Assembly (NCBI GenBank): GCA_963971575.1 | Contig: OZ020611.1 | Coordinates: forward strand, 54,903,381-54,967,380 | Length of the DNA: 64,000 bases | DNA from: Liopterus haemorrhoidalis | Lineage: Eukaryota > Arthropoda > Insecta > Coleoptera > Dytiscidae | Reading direction: 5' to 3' | Part shown: piece by piece, positions 35,174-48,046 of the stretch | How positions within the stretch are numbered: the first letter of the stretch is position 1 | Layout of the letters: every line of letters begins with the position of its first letter | Translations under genes and position numbers: made by a program | Notes under the pieces: generated by a model | The model's input: only the letters and a program-made list of their open reading frames with translations | Databases searched by the model: none | Told to the model about the DNA's origin: nothing

Positions 35174-36448
35174 ACGGAGCTCAGAAATAGACGCCAAGAC
35201 ATACGTATCCTAATTTGGGAACGTGCCTAACGTTTGCTCGAATTTCAATTTTATTTTTAATCTCGTCTTTTTTATGTTACTATTTCCTTAAGAAGGATTC
35301 AAATAACTACGAAATATAAGAAATATAATCTACATTATTATAATGATTATTTTATACAAAAATTAAATTAACACCAATAAAAATTAGAAAATTATGATTT
35401 GTAAAGAAGAAATTCAACCTTTTAGTTAATTAAAAGTCGTGGGCATAAAAATAAATGCTTTTAACTCCTGCCAGATCTCAATTATTTCATAAAAATAAGA
35501 ATTTTTAATAAATATATGAAGAGGTAATATCCAAAACGTGATTTGTCAGTCATGCAATTTTGAGATCATTGCAAAAAACATTATAATCCTGTTTGCAATA
35601 AGTTGAGAACTTATTTTTCAATCAACTTATTTTTAAGATTCTAAACAATGAATTAAAAATGTCCTTAAAATTAACAAGCAAAAATAAGAAAACCGATTAT
35701 TTAAATTTAGACAAATTACTTTTACTTTTTTTTTTTTCCTTTAAAAAATAGATAGATATCCTATGTTACATAGCTAAATATTCCAAAACAAAACACAAAA
35801 AATAATACTTGTAATCCTAGTCCAATTATAAACATTAAATAACTTAAATCGAGTACACAATTTTTGAGTTTATTAGAATATACTCAGAAAAAATCCGGTT
35901 TCTCTTTCGCATGATCGACCCTTTATTAATCTAAAACGATGGAATTTTAATTTTTTAACCTATGTTTCCATATCACAATTTTCCACTACATTATAGTGAA
36001 CTGCTGTATTTAGTGAACAAATGATGGTTTAAATTGATGAAACAAAGATAAGGTCTGATTTGAATGAATGTTTATTAACAAAAATAGTTTACATTATTAT
36101 ATTTTTTCTTCTTTTTTTTAATATTATATTTATTTATTATTTTTTTAATATGCAAATCACTTATTTTTCCAAATAATCACATTAAACCTCTAATTGATGA
36201 ATATTTATAAATATAAGATTGTAGATCCATGCTTTGTATCATTTTAAAAGTTCATAAAAATTTTTAAAAATGTAAAAGCTCATTTTTTTATATTTAACTT
36301 TTTTTTGTTCTTGTTTGTGCGGTTAAATGGTACAAAACAAGTTTTTTGGTTAATTTTATGATTTAATTTTATTCATTTAACCAAGAGGAAGACACTGATG
36401 CCATTTAAATTTAATTTTGTGTAACAAATCTCGTTTTGACTATTCATC

Positions 36449-36777
36449 ATCATCATCTTCAGGCCATAAACGTCCCACAGTAGTCTCACAGAGCCGTAGT
36501 TTTTCTCTACCGTACTGCTACTTATATGTTGGGCACGAGCCTTTCACTCCGAAGAGTGAAGTTTCAGGTCTACAACTCCCACGGTGACCTAATCCGGGTT
36601 GGGAACGTTGATATATTTATGATATGATGTTTTTTTTTAATTTTTATATATTTTTTATTATTTTAAATGAGGATGAGGTGATAAGGACAAATACAAATAT
36701 CCATGCCCTGACTGGGATTCGAACCCGAGACCTTTAGCACGAGAAGCAGGGTCGCTACCACTGTCCTACTGAGGTTT
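36449..36777 (-). repeat. tRNA-headed SINE with (GAT)n tail
   Basis: On the minus strand a tRNA-like head with B box GGTTCGAATCC is followed by GTCAGGGCATGGATATTTG, resembling the 686/47887 family. An A-rich stretch, a second block (CGGATTAGGTCACCGTGGG..) and a GATGATGAT tail come next. The second block could be a LINE-derived 3' end, as in many SINEs, or a separate insertion. Confidence 0.65.
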
Positions 36778-39759
36778 TGACTATTACCTCCCCATATATA
36801 AGTGTAGAATTGTTTCCATTACGAAAGAAAGCCGACAAACGAAGTCCCAAATATACTAGGGATGTCTATAAAATAATTATTTAAGGAGCTCTAATTTTCA
36901 TTGTTCAGGTTTGCACAGAAAATGAGAAATCTTTTTAATTGTGCTAATAAGAAATGAAAAAAAAAGTCATCTTCAGCTTCAGTTTGATTCTTATACCTGA
37001 TTACAAACAAAAGTACGAAAAAATGAGAATTATGAATTTTTCCTTAAAAATATTCAATATTAGTTAATAGTCTTTTGTCCAAGGTACCATATAACTTTAT
37101 TTCGCCCTCCCCACAACATTTATGTGATTTTTTTCTGTTTTTCCATTTCAGCGACCCTTTTCATTTACATATTTTGCGAAACACAAGAGTCGTGACTACT
37201 AGTTTGAAAAATCCTTCTCTACTGTATATAACCGCATACATTTTGAATTAAGGACCAATATTGCACCAAAACATTCAAATTTGTATGTAATAAAAACTCG
37301 AATTATGTTTTAATAAACTTTTTTCTCACATAAATTTTTTTACAGTATTTAACACTTTTAGGGCAAATGGTTACTTCTGCTTTACCACATATCTAAAAAC
37401 CTTTTCTGAAGTTCCTACTGGTTTTTGGTAATAACCATAGTAGCTGATGTGTGACCTTTATACAGAATTTAATGTTTATACAGTTTCTAAGTTGTTTGTA
37501 GCTTCCTGAAAATCCTTTTGCGTAGCTAATAATAGTAAATATTGTTTATCAATAAAAATTTATTTACAAATTGATTCTTAACTCTGTCTTGAAAAGGTTC
37601 TAACTCCGAATAGTAATTCTTTTGTACTACATTATAGAGAATAAAAGGTAGTCTCTCCATTTTTATAGTTGTAATATGTACCGAACTTTTAATCCTTAAC
37701 CAATGGATAAAAATATTACTTTTTCTAAAGTATTTTCTAAAAATTTTCTTATATACTTTGCATTTTTTCTTTCGTTTCTCAACAATATGAATAGCCCACC
37801 AAAAGTGGCTATTTAACCAACAACGATTTGGAGATACTGGTATCGTTGGATTCGTTATTTTAAGAGCTATCGATTTAACTATAGATTGGGCTAAAAACCC
37901 GCTATAAACCCCTTAAAATAACAACGGAAATTACGTACTTTTGCAAAACCCGATATTTATGTCAACCTTCCAGTTTCAAAACCCGCTAAATGTTTGATTG
38001 CCCGCAAAAGCCTCTATATCCATTATGAACAATGTAGCCAGATATTGAATACAAAATTATATAAATTCAAACCCCGCTAATTTTCTGTTTTTCACATTTG
38101 AGTGACTATATTGTCTTTTTATAATGTTAATTTTCATTGAAATGGCAGACTACTGAGTTGCACTCGTTAACTCATGTTTATACTTGCAAAACCCGCTATG
38201 TGTTCCATTATTATTTAAATTATTTATTCGTATAGATTATAAGATTATATAATTCTAACTGGCATTTTTGTATGATTTTTTTCTTGATTTAATCGGACAA
38301 TTCTTGCAAATGTGTCAAAATGTTTTTAGAAAATTTTGCAAGGGATTATTCATATATTATCTTACTTCTTAAGTCTCATACTTGCGATAATAATCAGTAA
38401 AACAAAATAATAAGAGAAATTAAAAGTGTAAGTCAATTGTTTTTATTGCGTCGCTATATACAAATGGACCCCGATTTACGTAGTTCCAGACGTAATAAAT
38501 TTCCAAGGTGCCTATATTGTCTGTGGCATTTATGGTATCAAAATGGCTCCCATTTACGTAAAAATCGACTTACACGTAGATGGACCCCGATTTATGTAGC
38601 CTTGACATAAGTATGGTATCCGGAAGTAAAAAAAAAAACGAGCAGCGCAAAAAAATACACAATTCAAAATATGCACGAATCCAATGCACAAAAAGTGATT
38701 CCGAGCTAGGAAAAAATCGACTTACGCATAGATTTTTATACTTTTTTGTTTGTTTTTTTTTTTTTAATGCAATTTTTAAACACGTGAAAAAATATTCTCA
38801 AAAATTATTTTTAGTTTTTTCCTACCTAAATTCCTCTTTAGTTGCTCCGTCAACGGTTTGAACACAACTGACAAAAATATAAGTATTGCCAAATTAAATA
38901 TCAACTTAAATTTTTTTGGCTTTTGTGGATTAAACTAAGACGTAATTTAATTATTTTGGCATTGAGCAGGTCCGGAAACAATTTTAAATATTTACAAGTA
39001 ATTTTGTTTGCATAAATAGCAATTTTGTTATGAAATTTGGCTGAACTCCATTTGGCTTTTTAACTTATTGCAAAACAGGTTATATTAGAATGGCCATATA
39101 TGCATTCCAAAATAAATATTGGCTTTGTAAATAACATATAAGTTACTTGTTGCGTCAAATGTAATTTGATTAAATTTCCAGAATAAGAAATGAATCGTGC
39201 AAGCGATTTGTTTTATATGATGGTAACGATTATATAATTTTTGGAGTTTCAATAAATATTAATGATCACTGTAAGCCACGTTTAAGAGCTGCATCATCCG
39301 ATCATAGTAATAAAATAAAAAATAATATGAAATACCGATTTTAAGAACATGTTTTTTTGCCGGCAGTGAAAACAGTTTAAAATCTGCATTGTTTAATTCA
39401 CAATACAGTGTACATACAAAAAATGTAGGCGAAAATAGTCATCGTTACACTGCGCCAGAAATTTTAACTAACTAACAAAAAAAAGTAATGTACATACTAT
39501 CTGAAAATATATTTCTATTTAGTAGACACAAGCTTCATAATAATAAAACATGTCTTCAGTGCAATAAGTCTATTTTATTTTATTTTACAGCACTTAATAA
39601 TTTATAGTATTAATAATTATTCTCGGTTATCCGAAATACCGTAATCCCGTTTAGGTCGAATAGTCGAGACTTGACTGTAATTCCCGGCTATAAATCTTCT
39701 GCAGACTCATTGATCTGAAGGATTCAGAAAACATTATACAGGAATATGCAAATACAAAA

Positions 39760-40440
39760 AATATGCTGTGCCGAGTGTGTGCCTTAATGGAGAAAGTGTG
39801 ATAAAAGTCTCTTCCGTGTGTTATCCTGGTCACTTATGTGCAGTGATGATCTCAGTGACGCAGCTGACATCGACATGCAATGTCGCTCTGTTTGTGTGAA
39901 AGCTAACATGCTAAATCATATATTCTCGAAATGCAGTCCTAATGTACGTAAATATTTATTCAATACTTTTTGCGGTAGTATGTATGCTTCGGCACTTGGA
40001 TATATCACACGAAAAGTCATCATCGTAAACTTATTATTTGCTACAACAATGCATTTCGAGTAATCTTTGATTTGAGAAAGTATTGTAGCGCGAGTGAAAT
40101 GTTTGTGACGAATACAGTAAATTAATGTTTGGCTGTACTTAGGAAATATGTTCATAGTTTGCGGGAAAGACTTTGGGCGACGTGTAACCTACAGTGCTGT
40201 TTAGATAGCGATAAGAATTTTCTTACGCACTGAGCACTACAACTCATTCATTAACTTTTTATGAATGAGCGGTCTCTCCTAGGAGGTATGACCATATTTC
40301 CAAAATTTACTACAAACTCAAACCATGTTTGTTATATTTGTAATTTCTTCTCTGTTAACTGTATATTCTGTTTTCTGTTTCCGTTACGTTATTTTGTTGA
40401 TTTTTTTTGTAAATATGTGTTTTATTTTTGCTCTTGAACC
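39760..40440 (+). mobile_element. LINE (Jockey/CR1-type) reverse transcriptase C-terminal remnant
   Basis: In broken frames one reads LNGESVIKVSSVCY, CSDDLSDAADIDMQCR, VKANMLNHIFSKCSPNVRKY, LFNTFCGSMYASAL, AYNNAF, LRKYCSASEMFVTN and LRKYVHSLRERL. This order (SDD.D...R..Y.KAN.L...F..CS..VK..LF.TFC) is the conserved thumb/C-terminal part of Jockey/CR1-like reverse transcriptases. Several frameshifts and stops make it dead. A TA microsatellite follows. Confidence 0.8.
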
Positions 40441-40442
40441 CT

Positions 40443-40444
<2 letters not shown>

Positions 40445-40473
<29 letters not shown>
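40445..40473. repeat. (TA)n microsatellite
   Basis: About 14 TA units directly after the LINE remnant. Confidence 0.95.
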
Positions 40474-40479
<6 letters not shown>

Positions 40480-40804
40480 CGTGGGTGCACACGGGCTGCA
40501 TTTGGATTCGATTCTAGTAGAGTCTTATGAATGTTTACACACGAGCAATTGACACTGCGGTGGCTCTGGCTATTCACTCCGCATTGTTCGATCTGTGGAT
40601 CTAACACAATCTTCAATATTGCATATCGCCAAGGTTTGGAATACAATCGTGTGAATTCAACTTTATTGATTTCATTCATAACGTGTCCTCATAATGGAAG
40701 TGAGAAATCGCTGGATGGTTGTCAACATCTTGGCCAACTCAAATAATAATAAATTCGCTACGCTTAGGTGGTATTGGTAATGTAGTGACACAGATGGTAA
40801 TGTA

Positions 40805-41704
40805 CGAGGTCTGTTCAAAATGTATCGAGAATTTTGAATTTCCGCGGGTTACGTATATTCGATTTTCGATTTTTTTGTGGCGTTATGTTGGTACTCATGT
40901 CTCTCACTTATGCCGACAAGTTCGGCCATTTTGAACGTTCAGTTAATTTTTGACAGTTGCTTTGTTTGCACGTGTTTTGGCTAGTCTTCGATTTTTGCCT
41001 ATACCAAAAAATTGATCAAAGAATCTGTATTAAATTTTGTGTGAAAAACAAAATTAAGTGCGCGGACGCATTCCGAATGTTGACTGTGGCATATGGTGAA
41101 GCTACCTTTGACCGAAGCAACGTTTATCGGTGGTACAAAATGTTCTCAGAGGGCCCAGAAGATGTGAACGACCAAGAGCGTGACGGACGCCCGAGCACGT
41201 CAACAACAGACGAAAACATTGATGAAGTGAAGAAAATAGTATTGGCCAATCGTCGAATCACCGTTAGAGAAGTTGCTGAGGACCTAAACATATCGATTGG
41301 CTCGTGCCATTCGATTTTTACCAATGATTTGGGCATGAGACGGGTCGCCCTGCCCACACATTGTTGCTTGTGCGCGAATTTTTGGCCACACACTAATAAT
41401 GCCGCAGCCACCGTATTCCCCAGATCTAGCCCCCTGTGACTTTTCCTTGTTCCCGAAACTGAAGAGGCCCATGAAAGGACGACGCTACGCTACGAGTGAG
41501 GAGATAAAGACGGCATCGAAGGAGGAGCTGAACAAGATCACAAAAAATGTTTTTTTCAAGTGCTTCGAGGATTGGAAAAAACGTTGGCACAAGTGTATAA
41601 TATCTGGTGGGGATTACTTTGAAGGGGATAAAATAGATATTCATGAATAAATAAATCATTTTTGAAAAAACACAAAATTCGCGATACTTTTTGAACAGAC
41701 CTTG
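40805..41704 (+). mobile_element. mariner-like element with central deletion, TIRs intact
   Basis: A 900-bp element. The left end CGAGGTCTGTTCAAAATGTA and the inverted right end CAAGGTCTGTTCAAAAAGTA match over more than 25 bp, and TA flanks both. It is one of the better-preserved elements in the window. Confidence 0.9.
41019..41650 (+). pseudogene. mariner transposase with the catalytic centre deleted
   Basis: The first part (to about 41345) is the N-terminal DNA-binding region: two helix-turn-helix motifs with the linker block DGRPSTSTTDENI and VREVAEDLNIS. Right after NDLGMRRVA the sequence jumps to HTLLLVREFLA, close to the C-terminal end, so the segment with the first two catalytic aspartates is gone. 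After a frame change the frame at 41399-41650 carries PPYSPDLAPCDF with the last catalytic Asp, then the C-terminus ending GGDYFEGDKIDIHE. A protein of 160 residues could still be made from the first frame (957-type start upstream at 40957), which would bind DNA but not cut. Full mariners are about 1.3 kb, so roughly 400 bp are missing. Confidence 0.85.
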
Positions 41705-43184
41705 TATATCTTTGTAATTTCTAAACCTTTCATACTTTATGAAGGTCACGTGACGTTTCATCCTTTGGCTACGTCATCATAAACATAGTAGGTAATTACG
41801 TGAAATTTATGAGAACTAATTTTTATTTTAATGGAAAATTACAACCTGCACTGTAGTGAATTTTGTAATGTCTGAAGCCGCGCTATGGTTATTGAAAGAC
41901 TAAATGAAATTGAATAAAAAAAACTCTATTTCAGTCAAAATATTGTGTAAGATTTGGCGCAAGAGGCAAAGGCAAGATTTTTCATTAAGTTTCATTCATT
42001 ATTTTCACTCTGATTTACAGTTTTCTGTGAATGTTGTGCTAAAGTACTTGTAGCTTAATTCTAAATTAAGTTATATGTCTAATAAATTCAAAGAGTTCAT
42101 TGTAATTTGTTAGTTGTCATTTGATATGTATTTATTATAACATTCAACATTTATTAAATTTTTAATACGTCACGGTTTGTTATTCTCTATTAAAATTAAT
42201 TAGTCTTAAATCTTTTATACAATATTATAATAGTTCAGTTCAAATAACTATTCCAAGAAATTTTAGTTGTGGGTGTCGGTTATATAAACCAAAAATAAAC
42301 ACAGGTTAAATTTAGTTCAAAAATTGTATACTATGACATCACAAATCCATTAGCAGTGGACCTGCTGGTTAATAATAAAGAAATGTGTATTAATAGAGAG
42401 AACAAAAGAAAACTTTTAAAAACGTTTGGATAAAAATATTTTCGGTGCGGATCCAGTATCAGTTTTTTTAACATAACACAAAATAACCAAATGGTGTAGC
42501 TGAGTTCTATTTCAGAAAGCAGTTAACTTGCGATCTACAAGACGAATTAAAAGACGTACCGTTCCCAAATATTTATTTTTCTTCTTTTCCATTCAAATTT
42601 TTAATTCTACACCGTTTGTTTGCAAGGCTTTTTAGTTGCTAAACAGTTAATATGTCATTGTCGATATTTTTTTGTCAAATTTATTATTTGAATTCCCTTC
42701 GAAGTTCAATAAGGTTTACTTATTTCCAGAGCTGAATTTGCATTATTTACACCTCTCATTAAGTAACTTATGAAGAAAGAGTCACTGGACACTTCTTTCT
42801 TGATGTATATTTACGAATATCGCAGCATATAAATTAATTTTAAAAAAATCCCTTGTAAATATTATTATGTCCCCTACCCCCGTAAAAATATTAATAAATA
42901 TTATGATTTACGGAATTCAAGCGCCATTTATTAGGAGCCCCTTGGCAACTGCCCAGATTTGCCTCCTCGTAGATTTGGACCTAACTATTTCTTTGCACAG
43001 TTTTCGCAATATCCTTTGGAACAAAGACCTAAATGTTGGCGACCCAACCCAACTTGGGACTTGATTATTAACTTCTTTCTCGTTCTTATAGGTTTGGACG
43101 TATTACCAGAACCGATGTAAAGCATGAGCGATACCTCAATACAAAATGCAAAATTGTAAATGAAGTACAGTCTGGCTTCACTTG

Positions 43185-43242
43185 CAGAGGGTCTCGCAAG
43201 AATGAGGTATAGTCAGAGGGTCTCGCAAGAATGAGGTATAGT
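43185..43242. repeat. 29-bp perfect tandem duplication
   Basis: CAGAGGGTCTCGCAAGAATG plus nine further bases occurs twice head to tail with no mismatch, so it arose recently. Confidence 0.9.
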
Positions 43243-44717
43243 CAGCACTCAATTGCAATGGGTGCTGCGCTAGATGGCATAAAGCCCCATCTAGTTTGTG
43301 TCCGGCTTTGTGTATTAAACTCATCGCTTACATTCATTGCCTGTAAGAAATTATTAATAATATTGTCTAATCCTGAAGCATGTAGTTTGACAAATCGTCA
43401 TCAAAACTGATTCAAAGGCTCAGTCCCTACTCTTAGCTTGTTACCAACTATACAATGTATATGTATATTATATTCTTTCCATAATCCTAGTATACACCGA
43501 AGGCCAAACAGGCCAAGAAGAATTACCCAAAAGTAGCGGTATGAAAGATAACGAAGCACCTTATATTCTATAGCAGTGATGAAGAACTTGTAGTCCACGT
43601 GAATATTTCAAGCAAACAAAAAAAAAAAAAAAAAAAAACTCGTTCTCAAGATTTTAAAAAGACATAAGGAGTGTAGGACCTGGCGTTCGCGGGGGGGGGG
43701 GGACGAGTGCAAATCATTTCATCCGGAGTTGAATTTCAGGCTTAGAAGACCCTCCCCCAAAAATTTCTATCCCTCCGTCCTCACTTCAAATTTTAGAATT
43801 TCCACCATCCCGTTCTCAGTTGAATTTTTGACGGGGTCTTATAAACTGTTACCGTCAGGCGTTAAGCTAGCAAGCTAATTTCTAATATATGGTTTCAAAA
43901 AATCGTCCCCAAAGGATTCACTTTGTAGTTAAATGTTTAATTTTAACCCGCTTCTTGCAGACTTGAAAATGACTTTATTCATTATCCATTAAAATTTTAT
44001 AAAATATCCTTAAACGTGTACTAAGTATTCAACAAATCGAACTAAATTGAATCCAATTGGTTGTGTAAAAAATCCAAACCATATTAAAGTATCCTAAATT
44101 GGAATTATAATAGCATGACTAAAGAGAAGCCTTTTGAGTCATCGTACAATGTCCTCCATCTTATGTACGTCTCACGAATGCGCGTGCGCAGAGCTTATTC
44201 TGGATAAGGTCCTCTATGCTCCCATGATCCAATTCTGGGACCGTTCATCCCTACTCAAATATCCTACTAATCGCTCTATTTTTGGACATACTAATTCATT
44301 TAATGAACACCTCAATAACAATTCATTTAGCAAACTTTAAAAGGTAGAAGAATGCTTAGATTAAAAGCATGAAATACTTCAAAGTATATTTCAAGCATCT
44401 TGAAATTTTTGTGTATTAATAAATAACTAATTAAATCATAATTTCATCTAAAGATACGTTATGACCTTTTTTTAGCAATTGTTTCAAATATTACATATTA
44501 CTAAATCAGAAATATACGATCTGTTATTTATTAATCAATATTTTTTAAAACTTACGAAGATATATAATTAATTTAATCGTTGTGTTGTTAAGCACGGACC
44601 CAAATTCTTAAAACCTTTAAAATATTCGTAGTATTTCACACCATTTACCCTTCTTTTATCACTAATTCACTTATGCACACACTTGTAAAAAAAATCACTT
44701 TTTTAATTCCAATTTAC

Positions 44718-44940
44718 CTGAGTCAAGGAAGAACCGCAGATGTGACTAGTCAAGAAGACTTTCTAGCCCTGACTGTGGTAAGAGATGGCGTCTGTTGAGC
44801 TCCCCACCGTCCCGACGTGTCCCCACCGACGTCCCGAAAACCGACGTCTCAATACGCTCATCATCGGATATTATCGGAGCAAGCCATATAGGAATACGCA
44901 ACCACCTCAGTACGAAAATAGATGCTAGTAGCAAGATGAT
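44718..44940 (-). other. possible non-coding first exon of wupA
   Basis: This stretch is visibly more GC-rich than its surroundings (runs such as CGACGTCGGTTTTCGGG). On the minus strand it ends in a good donor, CTTGACTCAG|GTAAATTGG, at 44718. The ATG exon has a splice acceptor in front of it, so an upstream leader exon is required, and this is the best candidate I saw in the window. It contains a 62-codon frame (44934-44746) that stops before the donor, consistent with an untranslated leader. The 5' limit is arbitrary. It would imply a first intron of about 9.7 kb. It could equally be part of a repeat. Confidence 0.25.
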
Positions 44941-46368
44941 ATTCTATAACAATACATAGAAGGAGCTGTGGGGTATTTTCTACGGGGATCAAAGATATGT
45001 TGCAGTATACAAGAAAATTGAAAATTGATATTTATAAATATTAATATGCGTTCACACTGGGATAAATTGAAATACAATAATACCTCGTTTAGATATGTTC
45101 CTAAAAAATGGAGCGCTAAGCGAAATTGTTCTATATGGGGTCATTGCGAGCTTGATAGGGTATTTTTAACAAAGATACTAACATAAATAAAGGTGATAGA
45201 GATGGCCAAATGACAGAGAGTGCAGCGAAAATAATAGAAATTACATCCTGGTCCATTGGTTGGAATAAGAAAGTCGGCTGCCCTTTGTAAAAAAACACAT
45301 ATTTTGGTGCAAAACGACTTCTGTACAACATTGGACTAGCTGTATTCTTGCACAGCTTTTAATATAGGTATATATATTTTTAAATCGAAGCTCCCATTCA
45401 GAAGTTATGCATATGTAGGAACTAATATTTCTTCTCAAGAATTCTTTCTCGAGAATTTCCCGAGAAAAAGTTATAATTCTCATTTTTTATTTCTCGAGAA
45501 AGGTAAAATTTTTTCGATGCCAACGCATTGTGCTTTTACAAAACTATTTTAAAAAAATATAATGTTTACTGAGCCACTGATTATAATTTAATTTTGATAA
45601 AATTTGTCTTCTGTCTCCCGCAACGCAACTGTGGCAACAGATAAGAAACGATTTATAATATTTAGCTAATTAGCATTTATTGTTACAATATTTTATTTTA
45701 ATTTAGTGTATTATTTATTATAATCAATTACATTTCATTTTTTGTTCAGTTTAAAACTGTTACGTAAAAGATTACATACAAGTTAAATAAAATAATTATT
45801 ACTATTATTATTAATTTCTTAATTATTTGAAAATTTCTCTATACATATGTGTTTTCAATTAATATGCAATTACGTGCCGTTTTCGTAATCATTTTTAAAG
45901 CCTCGTTATACAATTTTTCTAATGTTATTTAAATGAATACTTTAGTACTTTAAAGTTTACTATAATTTTAACATGTTTTTATCCTCTACAATATTTTCAA
46001 CATAAAAAAAGATATATATTCTAATAATTATTTTTCTCGAGATTTCTCGAGAATTCTCGAGAAAATAAGTCTAATTTTTCATTTCTCGAGAAATGCAAAT
46101 TGTCGAGAAATCCAGTGGGAACACAATAATTGCATTTCATGGAACAGAGTACCTAATCAGTTTAAAACACAGTATACGATTTTCAATGAAAGGTACAGTA
46201 TGGCGATACTGTGTTGTTGTGTAGTTTTTTTAATAAATGAATATGTAAAGCATATTTCCTAGTGATGTTATTTCTATTCTGAATTATATTGCCGCTTCAA
46301 AAAACAGTCTTTGTTTGTGCCGTAACTCGTGAAATTCTAAATATCCTTCTTAAAAACTAATGTATTAT

Positions 46369-46542
46369 CTATCTCATTTTGTAATACGTAACTAACAGAG
46401 AAAGTTCATTTTTTATGTTGTATATTGACAATACATTTATAATATTATCATAGTATTGGTTCACACGGATACGCCAAAGTCTGTTTACACCAAAACAGTC
46501 GCCAAAGTAACCAGATCTAGTTTCGTATTACAAATTGAGACG
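46369..46542. repeat. MITE (family C), copy 2
   Basis: Inverse copy of 5013-5184, sharing blocks such as GTAACCAGATCTAGTTTCG and TATTGACAATACATTTATAA. Confidence 0.75.
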
Positions 46543-46766
46543 AATTATTTTATACTTTTTCTATACGAGTCCGAAAGTTAAGGTTAGGTAATAGATACCA
46601 TTCGAAAAGCCGATATTTTTTATAAATTCCTTATTCCTGACAAATGTGGTGAACAACAATTACTGTGTTTTTGCAAAGGGCTTCCGAAGTGGTGCTTGGT
46701 AATAGGTAAACTATTTCAACAGGAATGCAGGTTTGAAGGATATAAGATTTTGATAGTGGCCTAGAG

Positions 46767-47118
46767 CAGCGTTTCCCAAAGTGTGGGTCGCGGCACCGGG
46801 CCGTAGAAAAATTTTGCCGGGTCGCGAAAAAAATTGTGAAAATACAAAAAAGATTTTTTTTGTACATATTATTTCCTTTACGTCAGTTAAGCACTAGAAT
46901 AGTGTGAATTTGTGCCCTTTATTACTATACTATATTCTTTATTACTATACTATACTCTTTATTACTATACTATACTCTTTATTACTATTTATTACTATAA
47001 AGCTACTGCTTTAAAATAAAATTTGTTTTGTAAATAAATGTTTTTTTTCATAAGGTGGGTCGCGAAAAATGTTATAACCTCGTACCGGGTCGCGGTCAAA
47101 AAAGTTTGGGAACCGCTG
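46767..47118. mobile_element. hAT-type MITE with perfect target duplication and internal minisatellite
   Basis: CAGCGTTTCCCAAAGTGTG and, inverted, CAGCGGTTCCCAAACTT; direct repeats GCCTAGAG at 46759-46766 and 47119-47126. Inside, TTATTACTATACTATACTCT repeats about three times (46920-46998). Confidence 0.92.
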
Positions 47119-47389
47119 GCCTAGAGCATTATTGATCACCAATAATGACTTTGGTTCACAGGTTATGTTCTTTACAATAGCTTATCACTGCTGGACACAA
47201 GTATAAAACAAAACAATGAGTGAAGATTTTTATTGTCACCCGTCTTTTTGTTTGACTTCCAGATCACAGGCAGATGCAATTTTAATAGTTTGCACAATGG
47301 TGGTAACATTTCTGAATAATAAACAAATAGGGCTTCAGCTTGAAGTCTACTGAAATATTACCACCAACCAGTAGTGTCAAAACCGGCGA

Positions 47390-47530
47390 GAGACTCTTTG
47401 CTGCCCCTAGGCAAAACAAGATTCAGCGCCCTTAAGCAATACATAATTCAACGGCTCTAGGCAAGACATAATTCGACACCCGTAGGGAAGACTTAATTCA
47501 ACGTCCTCTAAATATAATTCAATGGTGATA
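47390..47530. repeat. degenerate ~27-bp tandem repeat
   Basis: Variants of CGCCCTTAGGCAAGACATAATTCA recur four to five times. The same unit occurs twice at 33758-33810, followed in both places by the same AATTCAATRGNGATATAAG stretch, so the two loci are copies of one repeat. Confidence 0.65.
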
Positions 47531-47886
47531 TAAGAAAAACAGTAAAATAGAATTTTTACATGGTACACATATGTACATAAAACTCGTAAGATCATGACCT
47601 TTTTGCGTCACAACCCGTTGCATCCCTATGCAGTAGACTAATGGAAAAACCGGCCCTAAGTGTTGTTAAACTGTCTATTCCAGCTTTGAACGCCAGATGT
47701 GTTTTTTTTATCTCGGGAGCTTAAAGTGAGCATTCTTTTCCAGAAGAGACCTATTTAATCTCTATCGAAGACAAGTTGAGGAGGATAATTGCCACGCGCT
47801 ATGACAATTAAGAGAATCTGGGGATCATCGACTGCCTTCACCACAGATGCGGATGCTGTTATGCTGTCGTTTGAATTTATAAAATC

Positions 47887-48046
47887 ACGCCGACCAACGT
47901 ACCGTAGTGGTAAACACGTGCCCTGCGTAGCTAAGGTCACTGGTTCGAATCCTGTTCAGGCATGGAATTTTCATTACATACAATTAGAATTGTCCTGGCT
48001 AATTGCCTTAGTAGCAAAAGCCATAAACGTAAAAGAAAAAAAAAAT
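47887..48046 (+). repeat. tRNA-derived SINE, copy 2
   Basis: Same family as the copy at 686: A-box region CGTAGTGGTAAACACG, B box GGTTCGAATCC, shared body GAATTGTCCTGGCTAAT and a tail of As at 48037-48046. The two copies align over roughly 150 bp. Confidence 0.85.

Larger units (their letters stand above)
35057..40804. other. 5' flank or first intron of wupA, no recognised host gene
   Basis: Apart from the TATA-like patch near 35170, a SINE-like element (36449-36777), spaced AAACCCGCTA motifs (37895-38195), a partial duplication around 38461-38720 and a LINE remnant (39760-40440), this is AT-rich sequence. No host protein was recognised. Confidence 0.6.
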
